From Geomonas oryzisoli (GTDB lineage Bacteria > Desulfobacterota > Desulfuromonadia > Geobacterales > Geobacteraceae), in the NCBI RefSeq assembly GCF_018986915.1, contig NZ_CP076723.1, positions 4,554,228-4,618,227 on the forward strand: a DNA stretch of 64,000 bases, in the 5' to 3' direction. Made by a program: the position numbers and the translations under genes. This document shows, piece after piece, positions 1 to 9,734 of the stretch. The notes under the pieces are model-generated. The model saw only the letters and a list, made by a program, of their open reading frames with translations, was not told the origin of the DNA and made no database searches. Each line of letters starts with the position of its first letter. The first letter of the stretch is position 1.

Positions 1-536
1 AATGGATGTACTCAGGCACCTCGAAGGTGGAGGAGTCCTCGTTCATGGTCACCACGATGCGGAAGTCCGGGTGGGCCTGGATCCTGAGGCCGGTGATGAT
101 CGATTCGACGTAGCGGCGGTCGTCCAGAAGCGGCGCCAGCGACGCCCAGGCCTTCTCGCTCATCCGGTTCCCCTCGTCGAGAATCAGCACGCCCCCCGAG
201 ATCATCGCCGAGACCAGCGAGGAGGCGGCGTACTGGATGGTTCCCTCCGGACCGATCACCGGTGTCACGATCAGGTCCTCGGGGCGGGTATCCATGGTGG
301 CCTGGAACAGGTAGACCTTGCGGCCGAGCCTCTTGGCGGCCGCGTAGGCGAGGGTGGTCTTGCCGACGCCCGGCTTGCCGATCAGGCGCGGGTTGAAGGG
401 GATGTCGCGCTCGTCGATGACCATCCAGGCAGCCAGAAGCTGCCGGAGCAGTTCCTCGTCCCCGACCCAGCGTAGCGGCAGCTCGATGGGGTTGGCGAGG
501 GTCAGGTTGATGCCGTCTATCGTGATCCGGTCCATA
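1..536 (-). CDS. MoxR-like AAA+ ATPase, C-terminus cut by window edge
   Basis: The visible part is the first 178 residues of an AAA+ ATPase of the dynein-related AAA_5/MoxR type. A Walker A motif GKPGVGKTT lies near residue 53, a Walker B LILDEGNR near residue 117, and a sensor-1-like VVTMNEDSS near residue 166. The ATG at 534-536 is preceded by GGAG at good spacing. MoxR-family ATPases usually act as chaperones that insert metals or cofactors or mature protein complexes, often with a VWA-domain partner. The partner would lie left of the window. The AAA+ assignment is firm; the client is unknown. Confidence 0.85.
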
Positions 537-563
537 AAAACTCCAATAAAAACCTTGCTGTTG

Positions 564-653
564 GCCACGGAGAACATCTGAGGACATCTGAGAAAATCAA
601 AACATAAAGCTTTGTTTTGGTTCTCTCAGACTTTCTCCGAAGTTCTCCGTGGC
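564..653. repeat. Hairpin repeat with 12-bp terminal inverted repeats
   Basis: The ends GCCACGGAGAAC (564-575) and GTTCTCCGTGGC (642-653) are perfect inverted repeats. Inside them TCTGAGA pairs with TCTCAGA and CAAAAC with GTTTTG, so almost the whole 90 bp can fold into one long stem. It lies between two minus-strand genes and contains no reading frame. It resembles a REP or MITE-type non-coding element. Confidence 0.6.
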
Positions 654-669
654 TAACGGTTTCAGGGTT

Positions 670-849
670 TTAGGTGTTCATCTCGTGCCCATACATCATG
701 ACCAGCCGGGCGCGGTTCTCGCGGCAGCTTTTGCACAGCTCGCCGGCGTCCTTGAAGAATTCCTCCGCCAGCCACTCCCCCGCCTCGCCGTACAGCGAAT
801 CAGGCTCGTTCTCGTCGTACTCGGTCTTGCAGATGCTGCAGGTTTTCAT
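670..849 (-). CDS. Small zinc-ribbon-like protein, 59 aa
   Basis: This is a 59-residue hypothetical protein with two CxxC pairs (CSIC at residue 4 and CKSC near residue 40), a spacing that suggests a treble-clef or zinc-ribbon metal site. The ATG overlaps the hemH stop codon (ATGA), so it is translationally coupled to ferrochelatase as the second gene of the operon. I do not recognise the family. A role connected with heme or metal handling is only inferred from the neighbour. Confidence 0.65.
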   Translation of the reverse strand: MKTCSICKTEYDENEPDSLYGEAGEWLAEEFFKDAGELCKSCRENRARLVMMYGHEMNT

Positions 850-1802
850 GCTTTTACCGTGGTCCGCACCAGGTCCGCCAGGCAATCCAGGAACATGGGA
901 TCGGAGTTGAGCGATTCGGTCCTGACGAAGCGCTTGATGCCGTGCGCCTTGGCCTCCTCGGCGTACTGGATGTCGATCTCGTACAGGGTTTCGATGTGAT
1001 CGGAGACGAAAGAGAGCGGCACCATCAACAGGTTCTCCCTTCCCTCCCTGGCCAGCCGCTGGATGGTCGCCTCGGTGGACGGCTCCAGCCACTTGACCTT
1101 GCTCGCCTTGGACTGGAAGCAGAGCAGGTGGTTCGCCTCCCCTACCTGCTCCATCACCAGCCGCACCGTTTCCTGGATGTGTGCCAGGTAGGGGTCGCCT
1201 TCGTCGATGAAGGACTGGGGGAGCGAATGGGCCGAAAAGACGATCTCGACATCTTTGGGATCCGGGAAGGCCTGCAGCCCGCGCATCACCTTGCCGGCCA
1301 GGGCCTTTATATAGAGCGGATGGTTGTAGAAACGGTCGATGTAGGTGATCTCGAAGTCCGCCTTCGCCTCCTTCAGGACGCGCTGCAGTTCGTTGACGCT
1401 GGAGCCTGTGGTCGCCTTGGAGTAATGCGGGTAGAGCGAAAGCGCCACTACGCGTTTGATCCCCTCGCGCTTGATCGCAGCCAGGGCGTCGATGGTGGTG
1501 GGGCGGGAGTAGCGCATGGCGACGAAGGAACGGAAGCGTTCGCCTAAAAGAGCCTGCAGTCCTGCGCCCTGGGCCTCGGTCAGCTCCCGTATCGGGGATT
1601 TGCCGCCGATCCGGCGGTAGAACTCGGTGACCTCCGGTGCCCGCTTGTTGACGATGCGCCGGGCGATGAAGGGCTGCAAAAAGGCCGGGCCGATCTTGAT
1701 GATGTCGCGGTCGGTGAAGAGGTTCATGAGGAACGGGTGCACGGCATCGAGCGAGTCGGGGCCTCCCATCTGGAGCAGCAGGAGTGCGGTTTTGTCAGAC
1801 AT
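846..1802 (-). CDS. hemH: Ferrochelatase
   Basis: The 318-residue protein is of normal length for bacterial ferrochelatase, which inserts Fe2+ into protoporphyrin IX in the last step of protoheme synthesis. The N-terminal [18 protein letters not shown] and the signature FSAHSLP with a nearby acidic cluster (FIDEGDPY) hold the metal-binding histidine region. The ATG at 1802 has an AGAGG ribosome-binding site. It is followed by a coupled 59-residue Cys protein. Heme supply fits the heme-rich respiratory context, including the oxidase operon downstream. Confidence 0.95.
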   Translation of the reverse strand: MSDKTALLLLQMGGPDSLDAVHPFLMNLFTDRDIIKIGPAFLQPFIARRIVNKRAPEVTEFYRRIGGKSPIRELTEAQGAGLQALLGERFRSFVAMRYSRPTTIDALAAIKREGIKRVVALSLYPHYSKATTGSSVNELQRVLKEAKADFEITYIDRFYNHPLYIKALAGKVMRGLQAFPDPKDVEIVFSAHSLPQSFIDEGDPYLAHIQETVRLVMEQVGEANHLLCFQSKASKVKWLEPSTEATIQRLAREGRENLLMVPLSFVSDHIETLYEIDIQYAEEAKAHGIKRFVRTESLNSDPMFLDCLADLVRTTVKA

Positions 1803-1903
1803 GGCAACCTCTTGGGCGAGAATAGTGGCCCAAGAAATGTAGCAGAAAACGAGGGGAAGTAGAACCGGTTTAATTCATTGGAGGGAGAAGCAGGCAAAAC
1901 AAA

Positions 1904-2018
1904 TTAACAGGGATAAAAAGGATAAAAGGGATGAACGGCAAAAACCATACGGCTTGGGTTTAAAACCCAAAGCTTTTGGTTATGCAGTTATCCCCTTTAT
2001 CCCTTTTATCCCTGTTAA
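1904..2018. repeat. Inverted-repeat element (TTAACAGGGATAAA arms)
   Basis: Two roughly 29-bp arms (1904-1932 and 1990-2018) beginning and ending TTAACAGGGAT / ATCCCTGTTAA are near-perfect inverted repeats. The centre holds a second, smaller near-palindrome of the form TTGGGTTT-AAACCCAA. The element fills most of the gap between hemH and the chemoreceptor gene and stops six bases short of the latter's stop codon. No coding content is seen. It could act as a bidirectional transcription barrier. Confidence 0.6.
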
Positions 2019-2024
2019 ATGCCT

Positions 2025-3581
2025 TTAGCGGACGCCGGCCTTGCTGAGGTGGGGGGCGTAGCGTTTGTCGGTCCCCTTGATGTGGTTCACCAGCCAGTTC
2101 TGCAGGAACTCGATGACGTCGTGGGTCAGCACCGTTTCGCCCGAGTTGAACTTCTGCTGGAGCTCGACCACCTGGCTCACCAGGGCCCTGTGCTGCTGGA
2201 CGTGCGCAGCTTCCTCGGGATAGCCGGATTTGCGGAACGCCTCTTCCTCTGCGGCGAAGTGGCTGCCGGTGTACTCGATCAGGCGTTGCAGCACGGAACC
2301 GATCGCTTCCTTGCTCCGCTTCTGCTGCATCGCCTGCGCCAGCTCATTGATCATGGCGAACAGCTTCTTGTGCTGCTCGTCGAAGGTGTTGATGGTGGTG
2401 GCGAAGCTCTGGTCCCAGACCATGGCGTCGGAGAGCTGGAAGTGGGAAACCAGTTCGTGCAGCTCGTCCACCTGCTGCACCAGTTTGCTGGTGGCCGCCT
2501 TGGTGTTGCGGGCGCTCTCCACGTTGCTGTTGACCACGGAGGTGATCATCTGGATGTTGCCGGTGATCTCGTGCGTGGTGGCGGTCTGCTCCTCGGCGGC
2601 GGTGGCGATCTGGGAGAGCTGCATGGTCAGGTCGTTGATCATGCCCAGGATCCCGTTCAGGGCCTCGCCGGAGCGGCAGGTCTCCGCGGTCCCCTGGTTC
2701 ACCTGCTGCACCCCTTCGCTCATGGCGCCGACTGCGTCTCGCGTCTCGCTCTGGATCGACTTGATCATGGTGTCGATCTCCTTGGTGGCGCGGGTGGTGC
2801 GTTCGGCCAGGGCACGCACCTCGTCCGCCACGACGGCGAAGCCGCGCCCGGTCTCGCCGGCGCGCGCCGCCTCGATGGCGGCGTTCAGGGCAAGGAGGTT
2901 GGTCTGGTCGGCGATGTCCTCGATGGTGCCGGCGATGGCGCCGATCTGGTCGGAGCGCTCGCCGAGACCTGCTACCGAGGTCGAGGTCGAAGTGACCCGC
3001 TGCGCGATGTTCTCCATGAGGACCGCGCTGTTCCTGACGATCTCAGCGCCGGCGGTGGTCTCGGCGGTCGCCTTGTGCGCGTTTTCGGCGGCGTAGATGC
3101 AGTTGCGGGCGATGTCGGCGGAGGTGGCGGACATCTCCTCGCTCGCCGTGGCGATGGTGGACGCCTGCATGGCGACGTCTTCGGCGGCGGACGCCATGGC
3201 GTCGTTGGTGGCGCTCACCAGAGCGACCGAGTCGCGGACCAGGTCGGTAACCGTGAAGAACTGGTGCATGGTCTTGTTCCAGTCCCCCATCATGTTGTTG
3301 AAGGCGTTTGCGATACGTCCGATTTCGCCGCTGGGGATGTCTTCGACGCGGCGGGACAACGTCCCCTGGGAAGCAGCCTCCAGCGCGTCGGCAATCTCCC
3401 GCAGCACGCGGGATTCGGAGCGGGCCACGAACCAGCTCGCCAGCGCGGAAATGAAAAAGATGAAGGTCCCGGCCCCCACCATCGTCAGGATGTTGCCGCA
3501 GTTACCCAAAGCAATGGTAGAGGTGACCGTCGCACAGACAGCAATCAGGTTGATCGTGATTAGGCGGGTACTAAAAGACAT
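2025..3581 (-). CDS. Methyl-accepting chemotaxis protein with C-terminal hemerythrin domain
   Basis: The 518-residue protein has two hydrophobic segments at residues 8-55 with almost no periplasmic part, then a HAMP-like stretch and an MCP signalling domain with the hairpin-tip motif [16 protein letters not shown]. Residues about 390-518 form a bacteriohemerythrin domain with all diiron ligands visible: the histidines of [22 protein letters not shown] and HIKGTDKRY with its Glu and Asp. Hemerythrin binds O2 at a diiron site, so this receptor probably senses oxygen in the cytoplasm and signals to CheA/CheW. The start has a clear AAGGAG site. No che genes are adjacent. Confidence 0.93.
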   Translation of the reverse strand: MSFSTRLITINLIAVCATVTSTIALGNCGNILTMVGAGTFIFFISALASWFVARSESRVLREIADALEAASQGTLSRRVEDIPSGEIGRIANAFNNMMGDWNKTMHQFFTVTDLVRDSVALVSATNDAMASAAEDVAMQASTIATASEEMSATSADIARNCIYAAENAHKATAETTAGAEIVRNSAVLMENIAQRVTSTSTSVAGLGERSDQIGAIAGTIEDIADQTNLLALNAAIEAARAGETGRGFAVVADEVRALAERTTRATKEIDTMIKSIQSETRDAVGAMSEGVQQVNQGTAETCRSGEALNGILGMINDLTMQLSQIATAAEEQTATTHEITGNIQMITSVVNSNVESARNTKAATSKLVQQVDELHELVSHFQLSDAMVWDQSFATTINTFDEQHKKLFAMINELAQAMQQKRSKEAIGSVLQRLIEYTGSHFAAEEEAFRKSGYPEEAAHVQQHRALVSQVVELQQKFNSGETVLTHDVIEFLQNWLVNHIKGTDKRYAPHLSKAGVR

Positions 3582-3763
3582 GAACGATCTCCTTTTCTAG
3601 GCTTTTCACACTCAAGGAGATTATCGTCTGTGACACTGAAAACTTTAAAGGTATTCGATTGTTTACAATTAAAATCCACAGCGGACCCTGCCGAAGCCGG
3701 CGGTTATCCGGTTAGGGCATCGACTGGCCGAAAAGGTCCCCGGTTGTGCGGTTGGCGTGGTTG

Positions 3764-3952
3764 TTACCAGGAAAGGCGTCCGCTTTGGTGCAAACGGTCT
3801 TGGACGGCGGCGAGGTTGGCGGCGATTTCGGGATTGGTGATCTGCTGGTTTCTCTGCCTCTGCTGGACCTTTTCGGACTGTTCGATCTGCATCACGAACC
3901 CGCAGGAGAGGATGATGGCTGCCATCACGATCTTGCAAGGAAAACTCTTCAT
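3764..3952 (-). CDS. Small exported or membrane-anchored hypothetical protein, 62 aa
   Basis: A 62-residue reading frame starts MKSFPCK and continues with one hydrophobic segment (residues 8-21, VMAAIILSCGFVM), then a Gln/Arg-rich polar tail. A strong AAGGAGG lies 6-7 bases before the ATG, which makes translation likely. No family was recognised. It stands alone in a 600-bp interval between divergent genes. Confidence 0.5.
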   Translation of the reverse strand: MKSFPCKIVMAAIILSCGFVMQIEQSEKVQQRQRNQQITNPEIAANLAAVQDRLHQSGRLSW

Positions 3953-4205
3953 GACCGGCCTCCTTGTTGCCGGGAGAGCTTCGGGGCCGCTCTCCGGGCT
4001 GACTGCCAGATGAGGAAAAACATTGGCACAGTCTAATGTAACCGAAAATTAAGTCAAGTTTAATCTTTTCCGGTCCCGCAAACACCCGAGAACATGGGGG
4101 GGAAAGAGCGGGCCGGGGGATTTTCTCCTAAATAATTTTCGCCTCATGTGGACAGCCGGGAAGATTGATTTATAATGAGCACTTGTTTTTCCCATGAGAG
4201 GTGCA

Positions 4206-5093
4206 ATGGAATTGACCGGGATCATTGGTTTTATCAGGCGGGCGGTGCTGTTGGGAGTGGTGGTCGTGTCGCTGCTTCCGGCTGTCGTACATGCCCACAG
4301 CGAGGAGGATGCCTCTGCGCATCAGTCCCACCAGGGCGCACCGCAGGCGGATGCGAACGTGGGGCTCGATGAGCGGCTGGGGGCGAGGATCCCGCTGGAC
4401 CTGGTCTTCAACGACGAAAACGGGCGCCAGCGACGCCTGCATGACCTGATCACCGGACCGACCATCATCCTCCCCGTATATTACTCCTGCACCAACGTCT
4501 GCAATTACCTGCAGGAAGGCCTGGCCAGGGCGCTTCCCGAGATCAAACTGGAGCCCGGGAAAGAATACCGGATCATCTCGGTCAGCTTCGACGACCGTGA
4601 GAACCCGCAGCGGGCGCTGAAGTCGAAGCACCTGTATCAGACGGTGATGAAAGGGAAATTCCCGGAGGGGAACTGGACCTTTCTCACCGGCGACGCGGCC
4701 AACATCCGCAAGCTCACCGACGCGGCCGGATTCCACTTTCAACGCAAGGGTAACGATTTCGTGCACCCCGTCGCGAGCTTCATCGTGGCGCGGGACGGCA
4801 TGATCGTGCGCTACCTTTACGGCACGCAGTTCCTGCCCAAGGACCTCACCCTGGCCCTGATGGAAGCGCGCCAGGGACGCATCGGCACAACCATTAGCAA
4901 GATGGTGAGCTACTGCTTCAGCTTCGACCCCAATAGCAAGAGCTACGAGTTCAACATCCTTCGGGTGAGCGCCACGGTGATCATAGTCTGCGTGGTGGGC
5001 TTCATCATCTTCCTCGTGGTGGGCGGCAAAAACGGGAATAACGGTAAACACGGGAATAACGGCAATAACAAGGGAACCAACAACAACGCCTAG
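4206..5093 (+). CDS. SCO1/SenC family copper chaperone for cytochrome oxidase
   Basis: The 295-residue protein has a signal or anchor sequence at its start, a thioredoxin fold with the copper-binding motif CTNVC (about residue 94) and the partner histidine in FVHPVASF, and a C-terminal membrane segment followed by an Asn/Gly-rich tail. Sco proteins deliver copper to, or keep reduced, the CuA site of oxidase subunit II on the outer face of the membrane. It is the first gene of the oxidase operon, 31 bp before ctaD. The ATG at 4206 was preferred over 4194 because GAGAGG precedes it. Confidence 0.93.
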   Translation: MELTGIIGFIRRAVLLGVVVVSLLPAVVHAHSEEDASAHQSHQGAPQADANVGLDERLGARIPLDLVFNDENGRQRRLHDLITGPTIILPVYYSCTNVCNYLQEGLARALPEIKLEPGKEYRIISVSFDDRENPQRALKSKHLYQTVMKGKFPEGNWTFLTGDAANIRKLTDAAGFHFQRKGNDFVHPVASFIVARDGMIVRYLYGTQFLPKDLTLALMEARQGRIGTTISKMVSYCFSFDPNSKSYEFNILRVSATVIIVCVVGFIIFLVVGGKNGNNGKHGNNGNNKGTNNNA

Positions 5094-5124
5094 CTGCGCG
5101 GGCGCTGCATGTTTCGGGGGAACA

Positions 5125-6744
5125 ATGAGTCAAGAATCGGCAATGGCGGAAGGCGGCTTCTGGCGGGATACCGGGAGGACCGGGATCGGAGCCTGGATAT
5201 TCTCGACCGATCACAAGCGGATCGGGTTGATGTACCTGTACTGTGTGCTCGGCTTCTTCCTGGTGGGAGCCTTTCTCGGGCTTTTGATCCGGCTGGAGCT
5301 CATGGCGCCGGGACCGACCATCATGACCGCGCAGACCTACAACGCGATGTTCACGGTGCACGGGGTGGTGATGATCTTTCTCTTCATCATTCCGGGAATA
5401 CCGGCCTCCTTCGGGAACCTGGTGCTCCCCATACAGCTCGGCGCCCGGGATGTCGCCTTCCCGCGGGTGAACCTCTTCTCCTGGTGGCTCTACGCCATCG
5501 GGGCCGTCATCGTGCTGACCTCGCTCTTCACCGGCGGCGGCGCCCCCGACACCGGCTGGACCTTCTACGTCCCTTTCAGCGCCCGGACCACGACCAACGT
5601 CTCCCTGGCGGTCTTCGGGGTTTTCGTGCTCGGCTTCTCCTCCATCCTCACCGGGATCAACTTCATCACCACCATCCACAGGATGCGCGCGCCGGGGATG
5701 ACCTGGACCCGCATCCCGCTCTTCACCTGGAGCCTCTACGCGACGGCCTGGGTGCAGGTACTGGCCACCCCGATCATCGCCATCACCCTGCTGCTCGTGG
5801 TGACGGAGAGGATCCTGGGGCTCGGCCTCTTCGACCCCACCCGCGGTGGCGACCCGGTCATGTACCAGCACATGTTCTGGATCTACTCGCACCCGGCGGT
5901 CTACATCATGATCCTCCCGGGGATGGGGGTCATCTCCGACATTATCCCGGTCTTCTCCAGAAAACCGATCTTCGGCTACAAGATGATCGCCTTTTCGAGC
6001 CTCGCCATCGCGGCGGCCGGCTCGGCGGTGTGGGGACACCACATGTACACCTCGGGGATGAGCGATCTCGGCGTCCTGGTCTTCTCCTTTTTGACCTTCA
6101 TCGTGGCGATTCCCTCGGCCATCAAGGTGTTCAACTGGGTCTCCACCATGTACAAGGGTTCGATCTCGCTGGAAGCGCCCATGCTCTTCGCGCTCTCCTT
6201 CATTCTGCTCTTCTCCATCGGCGGCCTCTCCGGCCTCATCCTGGGCGCGGCGGCCACCGACATCCACGTGCACGACACCCACTTCGTGGTCGGGCACTTC
6301 CACTACGTCATGTTCGGCGGCACCGGCTTCGCCTTCTTCGCGGCGGCCCACTACTGGCTTCCCAAGTACTTCGGGCGCCGCTACCAGGAGAAGCCGGCCA
6401 TTATCGGCTGGGTGCTCATGTTCATCGGCTTCAACATCCTCTACTTCACCATGCAGGTGCTGGGGATGGAAGGGATGCCGCGACGCTACTACGACTACCT
6501 CCCGGAATTCGCCCGGCTCAATTTCGTGGCGACGGTGGGGAGCTGGATCATGCTGGCCGGGGTGGCCATCGTAGTCTGGAACCTGTGGCGCGGGCTGTTC
6601 AAGGGGGAGCCGTTCATCGGCAACCCTTGGGGCGGGGCGAGTCTCGAGTGGAGCATCGCGACCCCTCCACCCACGGAAAATTTCGAAGAGGACCCGGTGG
6701 TGTCCCACGGGCCGTACGATTTCAAAGGGGCGGGGGTTCCATGA
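5125..6744 (+). CDS. ctaD: Cytochrome c oxidase subunit I (A2-type heme-copper oxidase)
   Basis: The 539-residue polytopic protein carries heme-copper oxidase signatures: the low-spin heme ligand in [11 protein letters not shown], the CuB ligands in [10 protein letters not shown] and HHMY, and the high-spin heme region [17 protein letters not shown]. Helix VI reads YSHPAVY and lacks the glutamate of the HPEVY form, which places it in the A2 subfamily, consistent with the cytochrome-c-fused subunit II downstream. It reduces O2 to water and pumps protons. Its stop overlaps the ctaE start (ATGA). Confidence 0.96.
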   Translation: MSQESAMAEGGFWRDTGRTGIGAWIFSTDHKRIGLMYLYCVLGFFLVGAFLGLLIRLELMAPGPTIMTAQTYNAMFTVHGVVMIFLFIIPGIPASFGNLVLPIQLGARDVAFPRVNLFSWWLYAIGAVIVLTSLFTGGGAPDTGWTFYVPFSARTTTNVSLAVFGVFVLGFSSILTGINFITTIHRMRAPGMTWTRIPLFTWSLYATAWVQVLATPIIAITLLLVVTERILGLGLFDPTRGGDPVMYQHMFWIYSHPAVYIMILPGMGVISDIIPVFSRKPIFGYKMIAFSSLAIAAAGSAVWGHHMYTSGMSDLGVLVFSFLTFIVAIPSAIKVFNWVSTMYKGSISLEAPMLFALSFILLFSIGGLSGLILGAAATDIHVHDTHFVVGHFHYVMFGGTGFAFFAAAHYWLPKYFGRRYQEKPAIIGWVLMFIGFNILYFTMQVLGMEGMPRRYYDYLPEFARLNFVATVGSWIMLAGVAIVVWNLWRGLFKGEPFIGNPWGGASLEWSIATPPPTENFEEDPVVSHGPYDFKGAGVP

Positions 6745-7340
6745 GTCACCTGGAAAAGGACAGTTTCGGCGCCAAGCTCGGCATGTGGTTGTTCCTGTTC
6801 ACGGAGATGCTCCTCTTCGGCGGCGTCTTCATCCTCTACTCGGTCTACCTGACCCGCTACCCCAAGGAGTTCGGGCTGGGGGGACACCAGTTGGACTTGG
6901 TCTACGGCGCCACCAATACCGTCGTGCTCCTGACCAGCTCACTGTTCGCGGCCATGTCGGTTACCGCGATCAAGTCGGGAGCGAAAAAACTCACCCTGGG
7001 GCTTCTTTCCGGGACGGTGGGATGCGCGTTCATCTTTCTCGGGATCAAGTACCTGGAGTGGAGCGCCAAGTTCCACCACGGCATCTATCCGAACTCCCCG
7101 AAGCTGATCGCGGGGCCGCCGGGAGAGTCCATATTCTTCGGGTTGTACTACCTGACCACCGGCCTGCACGGCATCCACGTCATCGTGGGCGCGGTGCTGA
7201 TGACGTGGACCGCGGTGATGGTGCAAAAGGAAAGGTTGAACGCGAACGACAACGTGACGCTGGAAAACGTCACACTGTACTGGCACCTGGTCGACCTGGT
7301 CTGGATCTTCATCTTCCCGCTCTACTACCTGATCCTGTAG
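6741..7340 (+). CDS. ctaE: Cytochrome c oxidase subunit III
   Basis: The 199-residue membrane protein with about five transmembrane helices belongs to the subunit III/CyoC-type family. The motif [15 protein letters not shown] and the final [17 protein letters not shown] are typical of the last helices. The ATG overlaps the ctaD stop codon, so the two are translationally coupled. It has no metals and stabilises subunit I in the membrane. Confidence 0.94.
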   Translation: MSHLEKDSFGAKLGMWLFLFTEMLLFGGVFILYSVYLTRYPKEFGLGGHQLDLVYGATNTVVLLTSSLFAAMSVTAIKSGAKKLTLGLLSGTVGCAFIFLGIKYLEWSAKFHHGIYPNSPKLIAGPPGESIFFGLYYLTTGLHGIHVIVGAVLMTWTAVMVQKERLNANDNVTLENVTLYWHLVDLVWIFIFPLYYLIL

Positions 7341-7385
7341 CAGGCGGGTTAGGGCGAGGGAGTTCAAACGCTTGGAGTGAACGGT

Positions 7386-7673
7386 ATGACAGAGGAACAC
7401 GCGGAACACATCCTGAGTTACGGAAAACTGACCACCGTCTGGGTGGCCCTGCTGGTTCTGACCGCGGCGACCATCATGGTGACCCGGGTCGAGCTGGGGG
7501 TCTGGAAGGTCTGGGCGGCGCTCGCCATCGCCAGCGTCAAATCCGGCCTGGTAATCGCCTTCTTCATGCACATGAAGTACGAGCCGCGGCTGTTCCGGAT
7601 CATCCTGTTCGTGGCGCTCTTCACCCTGGCGAGCTTCATCGGGGGAACCTTCTTCGACGTACTCTACCGTTAA
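7386..7673 (+). CDS. ctaF: Cytochrome c oxidase subunit IV (small)
   Basis: The 95-residue protein with three predicted membrane helices matches the small subunit IV of bacterial caa3/bo3 oxidases (pattern VWVALLVLT..., FFMHMKYEPRLFR). I chose the ATG at 7386 because GGAG lies eight bases before it; a GTG at 7377 is the alternative. It lies between ctaE and ctaC in the same operon. Confidence 0.88.
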   Translation: MTEEHAEHILSYGKLTTVWVALLVLTAATIMVTRVELGVWKVWAALAIASVKSGLVIAFFMHMKYEPRLFRIILFVALFTLASFIGGTFFDVLYR

Positions 7674-7683
7674 AGGGGCGAAC

Positions 7684-8586
7684 GTGGAAAATCAGCTTTT
7701 GACAACGACGCAAGCCGTCGACCCGGTCTTCAAGTTCCTCTTCGGCGCCTGCACGGTGCTCCTTTTGGGGATCACCATCACCATGATCTTCTTCGTGGTG
7801 CGCTACCGCCGCTCCAAGAATCCGGAACCGACCTCCCAGGTATCGGGAAGCCCGCTGCTCGAGGTGGTCTGGACCCTGCTCCCAACCCTGCTGGTGATCG
7901 GCATGTTCTATTACGGCTGGACCAGCTATCTGTCGCTGCGGACCGTGCCCAAAAACGCACTGCAGGTGACGGCGGAAGGGCGGATGTGGTCCTGGAACTT
8001 CGTCTACGACAACGGCAAGAGCAGTCCCAAGCTCTACGTGCCGGTCGGCAGGCCGGTGCAGGTCAACCTGGTTTCCAAGGACGTGGTGCACGGCTTCTAC
8101 GTTCCCGCCTTCAGGATCAAGCGCGACGTGGTGCCCGGTATGAAGAACCACGTCTGGTTCGTCGCCACCAGTCCCGGCAGCTACGATCTCTTCTGTTCGC
8201 AGTACTGCGGCACCGGCCATTCGGCCATGATCAGCACGGTGGAGGCGCTGCCGCCGGAGCAGTTCGCAGCCTGGCTGGGGCAGAAGCCGGCCGGCGTGGG
8301 GGCGCAGGGACAGGAGCTGCTGCAGAAGTACGGATGCCTGGGATGTCATTCCCTGGACGGGACCCCGAAGGTGGGACCGACCTTCAAGGGGCTCTACGAC
8401 AGCCAGGTGAAAGTGACCCGCGGCGGCAAGCCCGAGACGGTGAAGGCGGACGAGAAATACCTGCGTGAATCCATAGTCGACCCCGGTGCGGCCGTTGTGG
8501 AGGGCTTCCCCCCGATCATGCCCAAAACCGAGATCCCGGAGGCGGAGCTGAAGGCGATAGTGGAATTCCTGGAAGGGGACAAATGA
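7684..8586 (+). CDS. ctaC: Cytochrome c oxidase subunit II fused to cytochrome c (caa3 type)
   Basis: The 300-residue protein has two N-terminal membrane helices, a cupredoxin domain with the complete CuA motif CSQYCGTGHSAM and its upstream histidine (VVHGFYVPAF), then a C-terminal monoheme cytochrome c domain with CLGCH at about residue 220 and a distal Met near PIMPKTE. Electrons pass from cytochrome c through the fused heme to CuA and on to subunit I. It starts with GTG after GGGGCGAAC. It overlaps ctaB by four bases. Placing subunit II after IV is an unusual order; ctaC usually leads. Confidence 0.95.
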   Translation: MENQLLTTTQAVDPVFKFLFGACTVLLLGITITMIFFVVRYRRSKNPEPTSQVSGSPLLEVVWTLLPTLLVIGMFYYGWTSYLSLRTVPKNALQVTAEGRMWSWNFVYDNGKSSPKLYVPVGRPVQVNLVSKDVVHGFYVPAFRIKRDVVPGMKNHVWFVATSPGSYDLFCSQYCGTGHSAMISTVEALPPEQFAAWLGQKPAGVGAQGQELLQKYGCLGCHSLDGTPKVGPTFKGLYDSQVKVTRGGKPETVKADEKYLRESIVDPGAAVVEGFPPIMPKTEIPEAELKAIVEFLEGDK

Positions 8587-9422
8587 TCGCAGCTGCAATT
8601 TGGAACGGATGTAAAGGGATCTACCGCCTGTTCCGGCTCCCGCTGTCGCTGATGAACGCAACGGCGGCGCTGGGGGGCTACCTGATGTGTCGGGGGCGGT
8701 CGGATCTGGGCGCGCTTTCCCTGTTTGCCGGGGTGGCCCTGATGGCTTGTGCCGCCTCGGCGCTGAATCAGGTGCTGGAGCGCGACCTCGATGCCCTCAT
8801 GGACCGCACCAGGTTACGTCCCATCGCCTCCGGCGAGCTCGGGGTGGCGGGAGGTTTGTTCATCGGTCTGATACCCCTCGGCCTAGGGGTGCTGTTCCTC
8901 AACCTCAGCGGCCTCCTGCCGCTGTGCCTCGCCCTCTTCACACTGCTCTGGTACCTCCTCTGCTATACCCCCCTCAAACGACGCACCCCGTTGGCACTCT
9001 TGGTCGGCGCCGTCTGCGGTGCAGCGACGCCGCTCATCGGCTGGAGCGCAGCCGGGGGCGCCGTCACCGATTTCAGGATCGTCCTGCTCTGCGGCATCCT
9101 CTATCTGTGGCAGGTGCCGCACTTCTGGATGCTGCAGAAACGGCACGCCGAGGAGTACCGTCGGGCCGGCGTGCCGCTGTTCGCACCGTGCACGTTCCGC
9201 GGTCCGGCGCCGTTTCTGGTGCTCTGGCTTCTGGCCACCATCGTGGCAACACTCATGCTCCCGGTCTTCGGCCTGATCGCAGGTCAGCACGCCCCCTTGT
9301 GGTGCCTCGCCTTCTGTCTGCCGCTGTTGCTGTATCCGTTCGAGCGTTGGGAGCCAGCGGCGTTCGCCGGAGTCAACATCTTTCCGGCGCTGCTTACCCT
9401 GGCGCTGTACGGCACGCCGTAA
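8583..9422 (+). CDS. ctaB: Protoheme IX farnesyltransferase (heme O synthase)
   Basis: The 279-residue polytopic UbiA-family prenyltransferase carries the diagnostic motif NQVLERDLDALMDRT and a second Asp/His-rich loop (PHFWMLQKRHAEEY). It converts protoheme to heme O for the oxidase. It overlaps the ctaC stop codon and ends the operon. No ctaA (heme A synthase) is visible in the window, so heme A formation would need a gene elsewhere. Confidence 0.94.
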   Translation: MIAAAIWNGCKGIYRLFRLPLSLMNATAALGGYLMCRGRSDLGALSLFAGVALMACAASALNQVLERDLDALMDRTRLRPIASGELGVAGGLFIGLIPLGLGVLFLNLSGLLPLCLALFTLLWYLLCYTPLKRRTPLALLVGAVCGAATPLIGWSAAGGAVTDFRIVLLCGILYLWQVPHFWMLQKRHAEEYRRAGVPLFAPCTFRGPAPFLVLWLLATIVATLMLPVFGLIAGQHAPLWCLAFCLPLLLYPFERWEPAAFAGVNIFPALLTLALYGTP

Positions 9423-9527
9423 CCGTCGATCCGCGCGCTGTTGTGGGCACCCTCACCCGCTTCGGGACCGACTAGAGCTATCGAGCGGGAGAGGGGACCA
9501 AAGAGACCTGCACAGGAGGTTTGTTGG

Positions 9528-9719
9528 ATGGGAGAAAAAGAGAAGTGTGAGCAGCCGGCACTGCACAAGGCTCACATGTGCAAGCTGAAAAAGGACGGCA
9601 GGATGGAAGAATTCGACCGCCGCGCCGAAAAGCCGATCGTCTACTGCAACAAGTGCAAGGTGCAGGCGAACGACCCTCTGGTGGTCTGCAACCCCAGGAG
9701 TATCAAGTCTTCACGCTGA
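9528..9719 (+). CDS. Small four-cysteine protein, 63 aa, paralogue of 19254-19433
   Basis: The 63-residue protein has the pattern HKAHMC ... GRMEEFDRR ... CNKC ... CNPR, giving four cysteines and a histidine that could bind zinc. AGGAGGT precedes the ATG. A second copy near 19.3 kb has the same cysteine spacing and the same framework residues (AHMC.LK..GR.EE.DR, CN.C, CNPR). I do not recognise the family. It lies 105 bp after ctaB and could be the last gene of that transcript or independent. Confidence 0.75.
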   Translation: MGEKEKCEQPALHKAHMCKLKKDGRMEEFDRRAEKPIVYCNKCKVQANDPLVVCNPRSIKSSR

Positions 9720-9734
9720 CCCGCCGAATCCCGC

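Noticed and set aside
2019-3563. A 514-residue plus-strand frame opposite the chemoreceptor
   Set aside because: It is the antisense shadow of a GC-rich gene; the minus strand has complete MCP and hemerythrin motifs.
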